DNA of 64,000 bases from Tubulanus polymorphus (Eukaryota; Nemertea; Palaeonemertea; Tubulaniformes; Tubulanidae): contig NC_134034.1 in the NCBI RefSeq assembly GCF_964204645.1, positions 4,062,072 to 4,126,071 of the forward strand. Reading direction: 5' to 3'. Under the pieces are notes generated by a model, which saw nothing but the letters and a program-made list of their open reading frames with translations, had not been told where the DNA came from and did not search any database. Positions 24,001-36,900 of this stretch are shown in pieces. How positions within the stretch are numbered: the stretch's first letter is position 1; every line of letters begins with the position of its first letter. The position numbers and the translations under genes are program-made.

Positions 24001-24883
24001 CTAAAAATGGTGATAAATGAACAGAATTTAGAAAATATATTGCTTTGAAATGGGGATTTTTACCTAATTAGAAGAGTTTTGCCTACTTTTGCGTATTTTC
24101 CTGTCAATGGTTGTAAAAGGACGGATATAGGCCTAAAGTGCACCGGCACTGCATGACCGCTAAACAGACTAATCTTGATCTTAAGTACTTCCTCTTTAAT
24201 AACAGTTCTTTTCATGTTTAATTGAAATAGATAAGTCATAAATACTCGTGTTGTTAAACAGTTGAACAGGCGGACGGTTGAGTGATTGTGTACTGGTCAT
24301 TTGTTGTTGTTTTGGGCTCGACTCGCCATAATATGTGTCATAAAATATATGACTCGTATCTGCATGGCTGAACATGGTTGAAAAGTCTAAGCAAAGCGCT
24401 TAGACCTTGGAGTACAGATTTTTTCAAGAAAAAGTGGGATAGAGCAAAAAATAAAAATAAAATTTTATTTTTTGTTGTTGTACTGGGTAGTCATTTTAGA
24501 ATGGAAGGGTACATTTATTATTATTTGTTAAATAAATATTTTCCGCATAAAACCTCGGAAGGACTGCAGAAAAAAATTGAAAATGAGTGAGAATTGTGAT
24601 GAATTTTATTCAAATGATGGGAGGAATGAAAATGCTAAAAACAGCTAAATGTGGCCCTAGTTGTGTAAGAAAGAATTTAGCTCAGACAGGAAACGGTGAT
24701 CGGAAATCATAGTATTATATATTAGAAAATTCAATTTGAAAAGTTCATTTTCTCTGGAGCAGTTCAAGACTCATCTTAAGACACCTCTATTCAGACAATA
24801 TTTACTTGAGGAGCGCATGTGAACTGTTTTTATAGGATACCTGCCCTATATGAGACTTATATATTATTATTATCATTATTATT

Positions 24884-24918
<35 letters not shown>

Positions 24919-27900
24919 CAGAAAATATATCTGTATTACAGAAGAGACGGACGTCTGCTCGTCGAGTTCGCCGTCCCGAACGTCGTCGGCCCGCGTTCGC
25001 TCGGCGACGCGGCGATTCGCCAATCTCACGCTGAAAGAGAACACGATCGCACGAGAGCGCCCGCTTACCCCGGCGCGCCGATCGGCCAGTTCGTTGTCTC
25101 GTTCGACGCCGACGACTCGCGCCGAAATACAGCCGGCTCTGTCAAAGAGTCTCTTCGTTAACGTGCCGCCGACGATTAATTTCGTGTCTGAAGGCGAACA
25201 AGGTACGTATCTACTTAACCCTTTCAGTGCATCTACACCGCAGTGCGGTGTATAAATCGGTAATGGATCTTGCTAGTACACCGCGCTGCGGTGTATTGAT
25301 TTAATTAGTAATTATGTCTGTAGAAAGATGGCAGCACCTGTCAAACATAGTGAAATATTAGTAACTAATGATACACCGCACCGCGGTGTAGATGCATTGT
25401 ATTGGTATTCCCGTTATTCAACACACTAGGGTTGAATTTTCCCAAATTTTCACATTTTCTCAAGTACTATAGGGTATTAATTAGTCAGCACGGAAAGGGT
25501 TAAACCTTTCCGTTTAACAGTTATTGACGACGAAACTCTACCTGATTTTTTAGTCCGCTATATTTCTCGAACTCACGGTTCAAACCTGTCTCACCGACCG
25601 TTTGAGCTCCCAGGTTACCTCCGATACCTTTGATACCGAAGAGATACCTGGGAGTTGCCGATGATACCTCCGATACCGTAGCAGGCGCGGATCCAGGATT
25701 TTTCCAGGAGGGGGTTCATATAATAATGTTAAACCGCCGACTAAAATCTCTGATAGGGGGCCTACACAGCATATTGTTTGGCCAAACATAAGATGATATT
25801 GTGCCGATTATCTGGTACTGTTCGTGCGCTTTGTCTTGAGAACATTCCTTCAAGGTAACCATTAAAAAATTTTTTTTATAGCTGAGGAGGCGGGGGTCAT
25901 GACCCCAGAAACCCCCAACCCCCTCTGGATCCGCACCTGCATAGATACAAGAGAGACCTGTCTCACCGACCTGTGAGCTCCCAGGTTACCTATGATACTG
26001 AATAGGTTTCCTGGGATTCTAAATCTTTGATACCAGGGATACCTGCACTCCTGATGTCGAAAATTTGTGAATCTATTTTTTTGCGGCGCCGAGTTGCGGA
26101 GATGCCATCTTGAAACTGTGTTGAACTAGACCGGCTGATAACGCAAAACTCTTACTCGATATTTGACACTTAGTGGACAATTTGACCATTATCACTCTTA
26201 CTGCAGCAACAGACAGAGTCTATTGTATTTCTCAAACTCTAACTCGGTATTTTCGACCCAAACTTAGTGGACAATTTTACCATTCTCAACTTTACCGCTG
26301 TACGGGACAGAGTCTGCTGTATTTCTCAATCCCAAACTCGGCATTTTATCGCAACTTGATGGAGGATTTCACCAGCTGCCAATGAACTGAGTAGACAACA
26401 GGATCTAATGTTTTTCGAAGAATTTTTTTCTTGTGATATGCCACTAGAAAAAGAATTTGATAATTTTTCTCAATTTCAGTCGAACAGTTGCCGTGGGAGA
26501 TTCGAAAGATGTTCAAATGGCGTTTGAGTCCGATTACGCCAAACATCGTCAAGAATTTGCTCCTGAGATCGCACTTCAGATACTCGAAGAGTAAGTTCAT
26601 TCAAATCATCGTTCAATGTGTAGAAATATCCAGTTGCTGTTTTAGAATTTGAATTTGGCTCTTAGGTGGTAGAATAACCACACTCAAAGCTGGAGAACAG
26701 AGTAAAGATGAAAACCCACTAGCCTATATGCTGAATTGAAAGTTTCAAAAATCGAGAATTAGTTCAATCAAAGACTGATAAAAAAACATGACATTTTGAA
26801 CTCACATTATAGGCCTAGATAAAGATCATCATCTGGTGTGACCAGTGTGATTGAATAAATTCATGATTTCTAAAACTTTTGAATCTGTATACCGATAGAG
26901 TGGGTATTTTATCTTACTGATTCTTAGGTAAAAACATCGGAAACGAGCTAATTTCAATTTGCCAGAAAACTGGATTCAGGTCGTGATTTCTTGGTCGGTG
27001 TCTAAACATTACTGAGTCCGTCACTTCCTTTTACAGAAAGTTACGATTGGTTAGGATGTTGGGGTAAACACATGAAAGCTCAAGGATTTCGCTCAATCAG
27101 GGAATATCAAAAGGTTAGTTTCGCGTTTGTGATGGGGATCGGGTTTAAGTAAAAAGCCATCTTTTCAATCAGATTGTCAAAGGCATCCGTTGTCATTACT
27201 AAGTGTGTTTGAAAAACATCACTTTGACAGTATTTGCATAGATGTGAATATTCTTAAGACTGAGTAAGGTTGAAATCAGTTGTGTTTAACCCATTAGCAC
27301 TCAAGTCGCCCGTATCCGCCCTGCCTATTACTCCTCAAGCCGCCCGAATCCGCCCCGGCACTTTTTTCGTATGCTGCACGAAAACGGTTATAGTAGGATT
27401 CAAACCCAATAGCTTATGATAAACTACACACCTAAGTCCTCGAAATACCAACCAGAAATCAACATCCTCCTATTTCAATTTCTCGAGTATTTCGAGTTTG
27501 AACATGACACATCTGAGCGCTCACTACAAATCCAAGTAAGTTTGGATGAATTTCGGGGGCCTAAAAGGACGCGATTTTGGTTGACCATCTCATCAAATCA
27601 TACATCATATGAAAGCCTTGACTATTTACTACAAAATAAAACTAACTTGTAATGCATAGAAATAAAACAGCAAATGAGCTAGGCCTATTTGGTATCGTGA
27701 TGAACTTAGATTTTACTTTGAATTTTCTGAGGAGTAATTGACACTACATAGTGCAATTCCTGAGTGCTAATGGGTTAAACTAGACATTTACGCAGTATAA
27801 TCAGTTCAACTGTTTACAAAATGAATCACAACATGGAGCCACGTTTTAGCTTTTACGCGTATATCCAACAGGCGGGACTTGGAAACGTGAAACGTGACAA

Positions 27901-30900
27901 TCACATGGTTCACTAGTTTTAGACATAGTTTGCCTAACTTCGGTTTTCCAAGGCTAAGTTTAGACTCAATTATTACGAATACACAACATACGCTATAATC
28001 ATTATCCGAATGTACTCCTTCTATTGGTCGACTGGTTAGCGCGCTTGGTTTCTATGTATTAGAGACCCCCTTAATTGTCCTTTTTGGTGTACAGTTTTTC
28101 AGCGAAAGCAAATAATATGTAACCAGAGATAAAAAGTAAAAAGTACAACATTTTGTGATAATTATTTACAAGAAGTCCGTAAATGACCCTTGACGAGGGA
28201 TTATGACTAGATTAAGCCAACTTTGGCTTCTCCTAATTCCTCGCATAATTTATTGGTACATTGTTTTCCATATATTGTGTATTCATTTGTAAACTCTGTA
28301 ACAATCTTTTATGCAAATAAATCATATCATATCAGTATCGAATCGCGATTACCAAAGTTCGACGTGGATGTTGGAAATCTCTCCTGTCTTGTACAAATGT
28401 ACATCGCCTCCATTGATTACGGATTGCTGAAGTGTGAACAGTTTTTTCAGTGAACACTTGTCTTTTTACGTCTTTTCGTTTATTTTCGTAGCTTAATCAT
28501 TTTCCCGGCTCATTTCAAATCGGGCGCAAAGACCGACTGTGGCGCAATCTATCGAAGATGCAGGTGCACTTCGGTAAACGCGAATTCGGATTCTTTCCAA
28601 CGACGTACTGTCTACCGTACGATATGAAACTATTGAAACGCGCGTGGGAGGACGGCGGCAGTAAACAGAAATGGATTATCAAACCGGTGAGTTGGATTTG
28701 TTTTACGCGTATTGCTGTCGAGATGCCTGTAACAATGAACGCTATTGTGGCAATAGACGATTTTACTTGTGATGAGTGAGTATTCACCAGGTGTCACTAG
28801 TGTGCAGTAGGACATCGACTATTTTTGAAGTGATATAGAGGATTTCACATGTAGCAAGTGAGGAGTAGAGGATTCCACTTGTTATGATTCACAAGGTGTC
28901 CTATGCATGCGATAGGGCATCAGTTACTGTAGAGGATTCCACTTGTGGCTTGTGAGGGTCCACCAGGTGTGCTACAGTACAGTAGGACATCAACTACTGT
29001 GGTCGCGATATAGGATTCCGCTTGCAGCTAGACGATTACGCTTAGTCGATGAAAACTACACTGAACTTGTTGAAATCAATTTAGATTCGTGAAGCAATGA
29101 TCTTAGCACATAAAGACCCACAAGTATGAAAACTCAGTAAATCTGGCGTTCAGAGGTTTATTCAAAAAAGATCTATTTTCAAATGAATCTCAGAATCTAA
29201 CTGAAACAAAAATCTTCTCTGTTAGTTAAGAAAAAATTTTGCTTATTGACCTTTAATATTGTGGGTGTTTTGTACACCCTTGTCGTCAATGATAATTGAA
29301 TCATTTTAAAGTTCAGTTGTTTTTAATTGAAAAGACGACGAAATTTATAGCATGGAACACACTGACTGACTACTAACTACACTGGTTGTTCAGCACTAGT
29401 CACAAGTTGAATTTTCCATTGCCACAGTTTGTTAGTTTGTTTAATGGGTTTAATTAGTGAATATGTTGATGTTTTTACTTATTGTAGCCTGCGTCTGCTC
29501 GTGGTATTGGCATCAAAGTCATTCATAAATGGAACCAAATACCAAAACGACGTCCCGTAATTGTACAAAAGTATGTATATTACACTTGAAAATGGTACTC
29601 CCCTATGTCACTCGTAGCATTCCGGGGGTAATTTCACCTCAAAAGCGGTGGGGGAGGGATGTAGGTTTATGTTGAAAATTTACCTCACAAAGCGATGGAA
29701 ACAAACAAAACTTTAAACGCACATCAGAGCATCGGACTTAACTTAGCTTGGGTCGCGTTCGTACTTAAGTCAACTAAACTGTAGAGCCCCACTGCAACCG
29801 AATAATTTTGGACCGAGGAAAGAAATTGATGATCGAATTCATGAGCTGGATTGAATATCATATTTCACATCTTTGTCTAGATCGATTTGAACTGATCCAT
29901 ATAAAGAGGTTTAACCGCATAATGGAACGAACAAATTTGCGGACAATAAGTCCAAACCGGAATTCTGGAATTCAAATTCAGCTATTTCAAGCAGTAGAAT
30001 GAGTCAAATTAAACCGCAATTGTGGAACTGGATCCAGTGTCTTAATATGAACTAATTTATGAAAATCTGGGCCCATTTCTTCAGTTGTCGTTTGACTCTG
30101 AACTCGTGCATGTGAAATTAGTAAATTTCTTATGTAATGTTAACCGCACCGTGTTGTTGGTATTTTTGTAGGTATTTATCGCGCCCGTTTTTGATCAACG
30201 ATCACAAGTTCGATTTACGGATTTACGTTTACGTGACGAACTACGATCCGCTGAGAATTTACGTGTTCGAAGACGGACTCGTCAGATTCGCTTCTCAGAA
30301 GTAAGTATTTCATTCGAAAGAAATCAAGCTGCATCTTCGCGCCACCAGCAAGTACGCGGTTATGGTTACCAAATTGATTTCAACGATCTGCTCAAGTCCC
30401 GGTGCGCCAGCTTAAGCCCAACGCACATGTTTTTTGTTATGCCGTGTGCGGGGGAGGCAAAACACAAAACGCCGAACTGAAAACAAGCAATGCTTGATTT
30501 ACGAAAAACGTTTTATGTAGTCGAAAACGTTTTTCGTCCCGTGTGCGTTGAACGTTTTATCGTTTGCGGGCAATTGTGAATTTTGTGAAAAACGTGTTTT
30601 CTGTTTCGGCAAAACAAATGTTTTGCCGTGTGCGTTGGGCTTTATTGTCTTGCCTCGTCAACCATGTGTCCAACATTTTTTTCTGAACCGAGCGTCTCCA
30701 CGTGAAAAGGTTCGATTTTAGCAGGGGTGGATCGAGGGGCAGGCTTTGAAAGGAGCACAAGGAAATGAAAAGGAATACATGCTGAGAAAGTCCACAACCA
30801 CCAAAATGGGTCTGGGAATTTTTTTTCGAAATGTCAGTGCATTTTCATGCAATTTCTAGGTACTTAAGGGATATTAACACGTTTGCTGCCACCTAGAGGT

Positions 30901-33900
30901 TTAATGTCCGGTCGCCATTGCCAACGGGAATTTTTGACATTATCCAATTTATATGCTGCCAGCACTATTTGTACATTGATATATAAATACACTGATCTAT
31001 TTTAGTGTAAAAAACCAATGACGCGATAACTCGTCACTGGCACTGGTGAATAGATTCTCAATTTTTCTTGTCCCCATTGTCAGTGAAAAGTGTGAAAAAT
31101 CAAATAAAAATCTAAAAGAATATAGGTTTTATTGTTTTATTGTTAAAATGATATAGAATGATTTTAGTAGTTATATTCTCTCTAAATATTGGCCGGAAAA
31201 GAAGCTAAAATTCATTGCTTTCTGAAGATTTTTTTTGAGTAAATTTCAATTGTGCACCAGACTTGAGTTACCCCGATAAACAATATCTTAGTCTCTCCAT
31301 ACTGCCAGACAATTGTTATCTGGTTTCTCGCCTCTGCCAGGTCATTCATAACGCTATAAAATGACATTGAATCGATGACGATATAACTCGTCATGGCAAA
31401 CTGAGGTGCACCCACCATGACGATTTATATCGGCAGCGAACGTGTTAAGGTAGGGACACACGAGCGTATTCTTTTGCCCGATCGCGACGATTAAATTCCC
31501 CGACGAATTTGTACGCCCGATACGAGCGGGCACACGTAGCGATTCAACCAAAATTCGGTCAGCGACTGGCACTTAGTGGGAGAGAGTTAACGAATCACAT
31601 GATATCAACAATGCATCCTATTGGTTGATAGAAATGGATTCGCTGAGTGCGGGCAGACGAGCGAATTTGCGGGCGATCCGATCGCCGGCGTAAATAATCG
31701 GCCCAAAATATTAAACATGTTCGATACGGGCGATTCGAGTTTGCTTGAAATTCTGTTGCGTTGAGATTGTCCGAGAATATCGCAATCATGGCATTTAAAC
31801 CCATTTATTCCTCTGTTGTGGATTTTGTATTTAGAATATCCATCATTGTGTCAAATATAGATTGTTATATTATGCATACTGCTTAGGGCCTATATTTACA
31901 TCATATGCCCAGCGGGCTGGGTGTAGAAATTTTTCTATTCGAAATAATTGCTAATCAATATTGTCACGACACGAGTCACATTATTGAAGAATGTAGAATT
32001 GTATATCATAGAATTCTATCTATCTATCTATACTGAGGAGCATTGGAAGCAATTCTTAATTGCTGTGGCCAAATGCCGATTTTGGACAGGTTCTACATAT
32101 TGCTGCGGCGAATTTACTTAACTTTTTTCAAAAAGATGGTATTCAAAGAAAAAAACGTCATTCAGTAGACTATTGACGCGGCTATCGCCGCTGCAGTCGC
32201 ACTTCCAACGCCACTGATACTATCATTGATATTGTACTATGAAAATATGATCTATTCGTTCATCATGGAAACATTATGTTTCTGGTTAACTCATTAGCAC
32301 ACAGGAATTTCTCTAGGTATGTAGTGTCAATTACTCCTTAGAAAAGTTCATCAAGAAACCAAATAGCTCATTTTGATGTTTATTTCCATGCATTACAAGT
32401 TTGTGTTATTTTGTTCTAAATAGTCGAGGCTTTCATATGATATAAGATTTGATGAGGTGGGCCACCAAAATCGTGTCCTTTTTGTCCCTCAAAATTCATC
32501 CAAAGATTCTTGGATTAGAAGTGAGTGCTCAGATCTGTCATAGTCCAAATACTGGAGAATAGGAGGATGTTGATTTCTGTACAGTATTCTGAGGACTTGG
32601 GTGTCTCGTTTATCATTAACTGTTGGGTTCAAATCCCACTATAACCGTTTTCATGCAGCATAGGAAAAATGTGAGGCAGATTCGGGCAGCTTGAGTAGTA
32701 GTAGGCAGGGCGGATACGGGCGCCTTGAGTGCAAATATGGGTTAAAGTTATCGTTTTTCATTCAAATTTCAGATATTCGAGTTCGATGAAAAGTTTGAAC
32801 AACAAATTCATGCATTTGACGAACTACAGCATCAACAAACGCAACAACGAATACCAGTCGAACACAGATGAGAACGCGTGTCAAGGTCACAAGTGGGGAC
32901 TAAAAGCGCTGTGGGGTTATCTGAAAAAACAGGGCCACAATGTGCAAACGATCTGGAACAATATGAACGATCTGATAATCAAAACAATTCTCTGGTAAGA
33001 GAAAATGTTTTATGATATTGATGAAATTAGCCATTTTGTTACCGACTCTCAATCATTGCAACTTCGCAACAGTGGATTACTAAGGGCAAACCCTTCAGTC
33101 AGTTTCTATCTTCAGTTTGAAACTCTAATCCTAACACTTTCGGACCAAGTTCAACAGTTGTGTGAATTGAATTTGGTTCTGGATTCATTTCCGCATTTGT
33201 GTCAGTTTGATTGTACCTCCTGCAACAAAGTGGTCACTGGAGTCGGATAAAGTGATACGAACGCTTAATCAAAATTTGAAATTTTCCCCTTGAAAACTCC
33301 ATAAAACGAGTCCTTCAATTTTTGAATGATTGATCTGTAGGGAACCTGTAAATAAACGTGATAATTCATTTAATTTCAGCGCAGAACCCGCGATAAACAG
33401 CGTTATCAAGTCGAATGTACGCAGGCGTTATAGTTGTCACGAACTGTTCGGGTTCGACATCATGTTGGACGAAACGCTGAAACCTTGGATCATCGAAGTT
33501 AACATTTCACCGAGGTGAGTCTCCTGTCGACTTGACCCTTTACGCAAAATTGCAGCGTTTCTGTAAACTCGTTCTTAAGTCGTTGAAGTCCCGACAGACA
33601 ATCATGGCGAACTACGATTATCGGAGTTAGTTGACTATAGTCGAACTAAATAAACCAAATGTCAGTCAGTCGGACCTATAGTCCGGAAATGGTCGACCAC
33701 GCGATTGAGCGCGGTCGCTGTCGTTCAGACCTAGGTTCAAGATTGCCGACACTGCGAAATGCGTTCGACCGAATTATAGTGCGTTCGGTTTTTAGTTCCG
33801 ACGGCTGGTCAACTAGCGAAGAAAACCCAAGTTCGCCCATTGAGTCGATGACTTATCAAATTGATGACTTACACTAAACGAAATTGATTAGAATTAATCC

Positions 33901-36900
33901 GGGACAGATACTGTACACCATTTAGGTTTTAAACGATCGTTCAAGGTTTTAGGCTCGTCTTGATGTCCGTCCTAATTGGGTTTGACGTAAATATGTTCAT
34001 GTCAACCCCGATCGCCTTTGTAAAACAGCAGCCCTTGCTGTCGTTTCATTTAACCGATTGATGTCGCTAGGGTCTGTCTTCATTCAAAACAAGCGTGGCG
34101 GAACCTGGCTGTAGGGCAGAATTTTTACGAGTGAAAATCGTGAATTTTGTGCAATCGATTGAAAGCCTGGGAAAACGAAATCAGGAAACAATAGCAGCCT
34201 TTAAGGGGTTAATGTGGCACAATGCTTGATATGGTAGATTCTTTTCAAGTCAGATCCGATAAACTTGGATTAGCGTTTAACTTGTATGTAATAACAATAA
34301 CAAATATGTCAGATATCATTCAAGTCGGAGAAGATTTTACTTTCCCAAAAAGGTCCAACTTGTGCGTTGCCTCCTGTACCTGTATTTTGGTAATCAGTAT
34401 TTCATCGATGTTGAAATATTTGATAATTGTCTTACTATCTATAAATACTTTTTGTCAGGACCATCTCGTTAACCACTACTTTGCTGGAATACATCATCCT
34501 GGTTGAATGAAAGATTTACGTATATCTTTATTATGATCATTAACATTATTAGTATCTTTATGAATAAGAAATACGAAATAAATTTGGACTCAAAATTGAG
34601 ATCAGTGAAATGTGATGGCTAATGATGACGATCATTTTGAACATCGAGCCTCTTAGCCCCTCCCCCAATTCTATATACAGTGCCCCTTCAACAAAAATGG
34701 ATACGCCTCGTTTTTTTAATCACATTCTACCGTTCTCTATTGAACTAGATCGCGACGGGTAAATATGAACTAAAGCGTTACTAATTTACGTTTCGGCTAA
34801 AATTCATTCATGCATGAACTCAAATGTTTTCATTTTGCGATTTTTCTTCCTCTGCCTTTTCAATAGTTTATCGAGAAAACGTTTTTTATTTTTTGTAAAC
34901 CCCGAGGGTGACGAGAACCTTATTCAGGTTCACCCGACACTTATGTCACCGGCTTTAACGTGCATATCTATTTCCCGCATGTCCATGACCGTAAAATATG
35001 CATGACGACCGATATTGATTATTTAGACCTTATTGATTAAAAGAATTGATAACAATTAGTTTTAGATATGCTGCACCACATACGTATGCATTGATTTTAA
35101 TCACAGTTTTTTCTGGAAGAAATTGTGAAATTTTTGCTTTTCACTTGTATCTAATCGTTGCATGTTGCACACAAGAAAACGTCAAAAAATTTGTGCTACG
35201 TTTCAAGGTTTCTGTATATAATTAACTTACTCAGCCTTGAGTTATGGGATTGAAACACGGCTGTTTATATTAGCGCCTATGCATATTTCGTAGCAACAAT
35301 CGGTTGTTGAAAAGTTCTAACTTATGACATGCTCTATGATTATGGTGAGTTTTAAGGTAACCAGCTTCTGTATTTGTTCACCAGGGGAACATTGAATATT
35401 GATTTTGTCCAATTGTCAAGCATTTCACTTAGTGTGGGCATGGATTCCCTTTTATATCGAATTCGTCTTTACTTTAGTTTGCACTCAAATTCACAATTGG
35501 ACATCAATATCAAAGGTCAGATGATCAAGGATTTGTTCAACATAGCCGGTTTCCAGATCCCCTTGAAAAGCGACGTCGTTCCTCAACCATCGGAGAAAGG
35601 CGATACGAGGTAATCTTGAAACTTTTAGTTCTATATAATTTATTAATTGAAAATGTGGCCTTCAATCTCAGTAAGACTGGTCTCATATAAACATTGAGCA
35701 GCGAGTCATTGATCATTGAACCTAAGAGTCATTGAGCCTCTCTGGACTGGTTGACCCTTTCAGCGCAGTGTATAAATCAGTGATGGACTAAGGATACACC
35801 AAACGGTGGTATTTTTAACAATTTTGAAATTATCTTGACACTTTCACGTATTAATTAATCAGCCCTGAAAGAGATTAAATGCTAGTCTGAATAACTGTGC
35901 ATCGTTTATATTTTTGGCTTTCTAGTAAGAATTCGATTCCCGCTGAACTGTGTACGGATAAACGTTTGTGGTCGACGAATCTATCGCCGGATGAAAGGGC
36001 GAAACACGCTTATTACTGTCAGCGTCATAACGACGAGGTTTGTTTGAAAATTGATCTTAGTAAGAGAGTCTAGATAATTCAAAATCCATAGAAGCAAAAC
36101 GGTACAAATCTCATTTTCTAATGAGTAATATATATTTATTATAGCAAACGTTTTCGGGAGTTACATTATCCCCTCTTCAGGCATAGCGCAAATGATTGAA
36201 TTTAGATATCATACTGGTATTCATATAGAATGAGACGAAGCTAATTACAAACAATTTCAAATTAATGAGTGACAAGATAATTATAATACAAAGATAGTTT
36301 ATTATTTACTATCTAAAATACTGAGTGAAGATATTTGACTAGTAGTTAATTATCTAAAGACATTGAGAATGAATCCTGACCCGTGTTCGAATAGTTGTTG
36401 ATTAAGGGAGGGCTGTTGAGTTTTGATAAAAAGTGCTTCTCTAATTTTGCAATCTAAATCAGAAGATCCTGTATCTAAAATTTTGAAATTCTTTTCGCTA
36501 AACGAGACCTGGCAGTCATGGCAATTTGACAGATGTTGGCCAATTGCTGAGGTCTTAAGTTTGTGCTCCTTAACTCTTGTTACTAGGTGTCTTTTTGTTT
36601 TACCTATGAAGGCAGTGTTTATATCACTTAAACAAGTGTACTTGTAGACAACCATAGCTTTCAAGGATTTAGGAGTCGGACATTTAAGTGAAAAGAAATT
36701 CTTAATCTTAGTGGTTACGAACGAGCATTGAAGGTCTATTTGTTTGAAAATAATATTGCATTTCTGGGTTGAGATTTGACTCGCAGGTTAAAACGTCAGA
36801 ACGGATCTTAACTCGCTAGCCGGGTAGACCCTGCCCAGGTGTACAGTTCCACATCAAATATTTACTATCGACAGGGTGGTCACTGACCTGGAAAACTCAA

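Larger units (their letters stand above)
21583..24941 (+). other. TTLL4: TTLL4 intron 2
   Basis: 3359 bases, with a MITE at 21663-21830, a short palindromic element at 22127-22228 (CCCAGTTCCACAGTT ... AACTGTGGCACTGGG) and the microsatellite at its 3' end. Confidence 0.8.
25203..26479 (+). other. TTLL4: TTLL4 intron 3
   Basis: Holds a piggyBac-like MITE and an hAT-like MITE; no coding sequence. Confidence 0.8.
30301..32772 (+). other. TTLL4: TTLL4 intron 8, element-rich
   Basis: Holds three TTAA-type elements (30412-30645, 30874-31448, 32286-32745) and a GC-rich foldback-like stretch at 31449-31760. Confidence 0.8.

Noticed and set aside
25240-25400. CRISPR-like array of three spaced palindromes
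   Set aside because: Animal DNA; the palindromes are inside a TTAA-bordered MITE with variable spacing.
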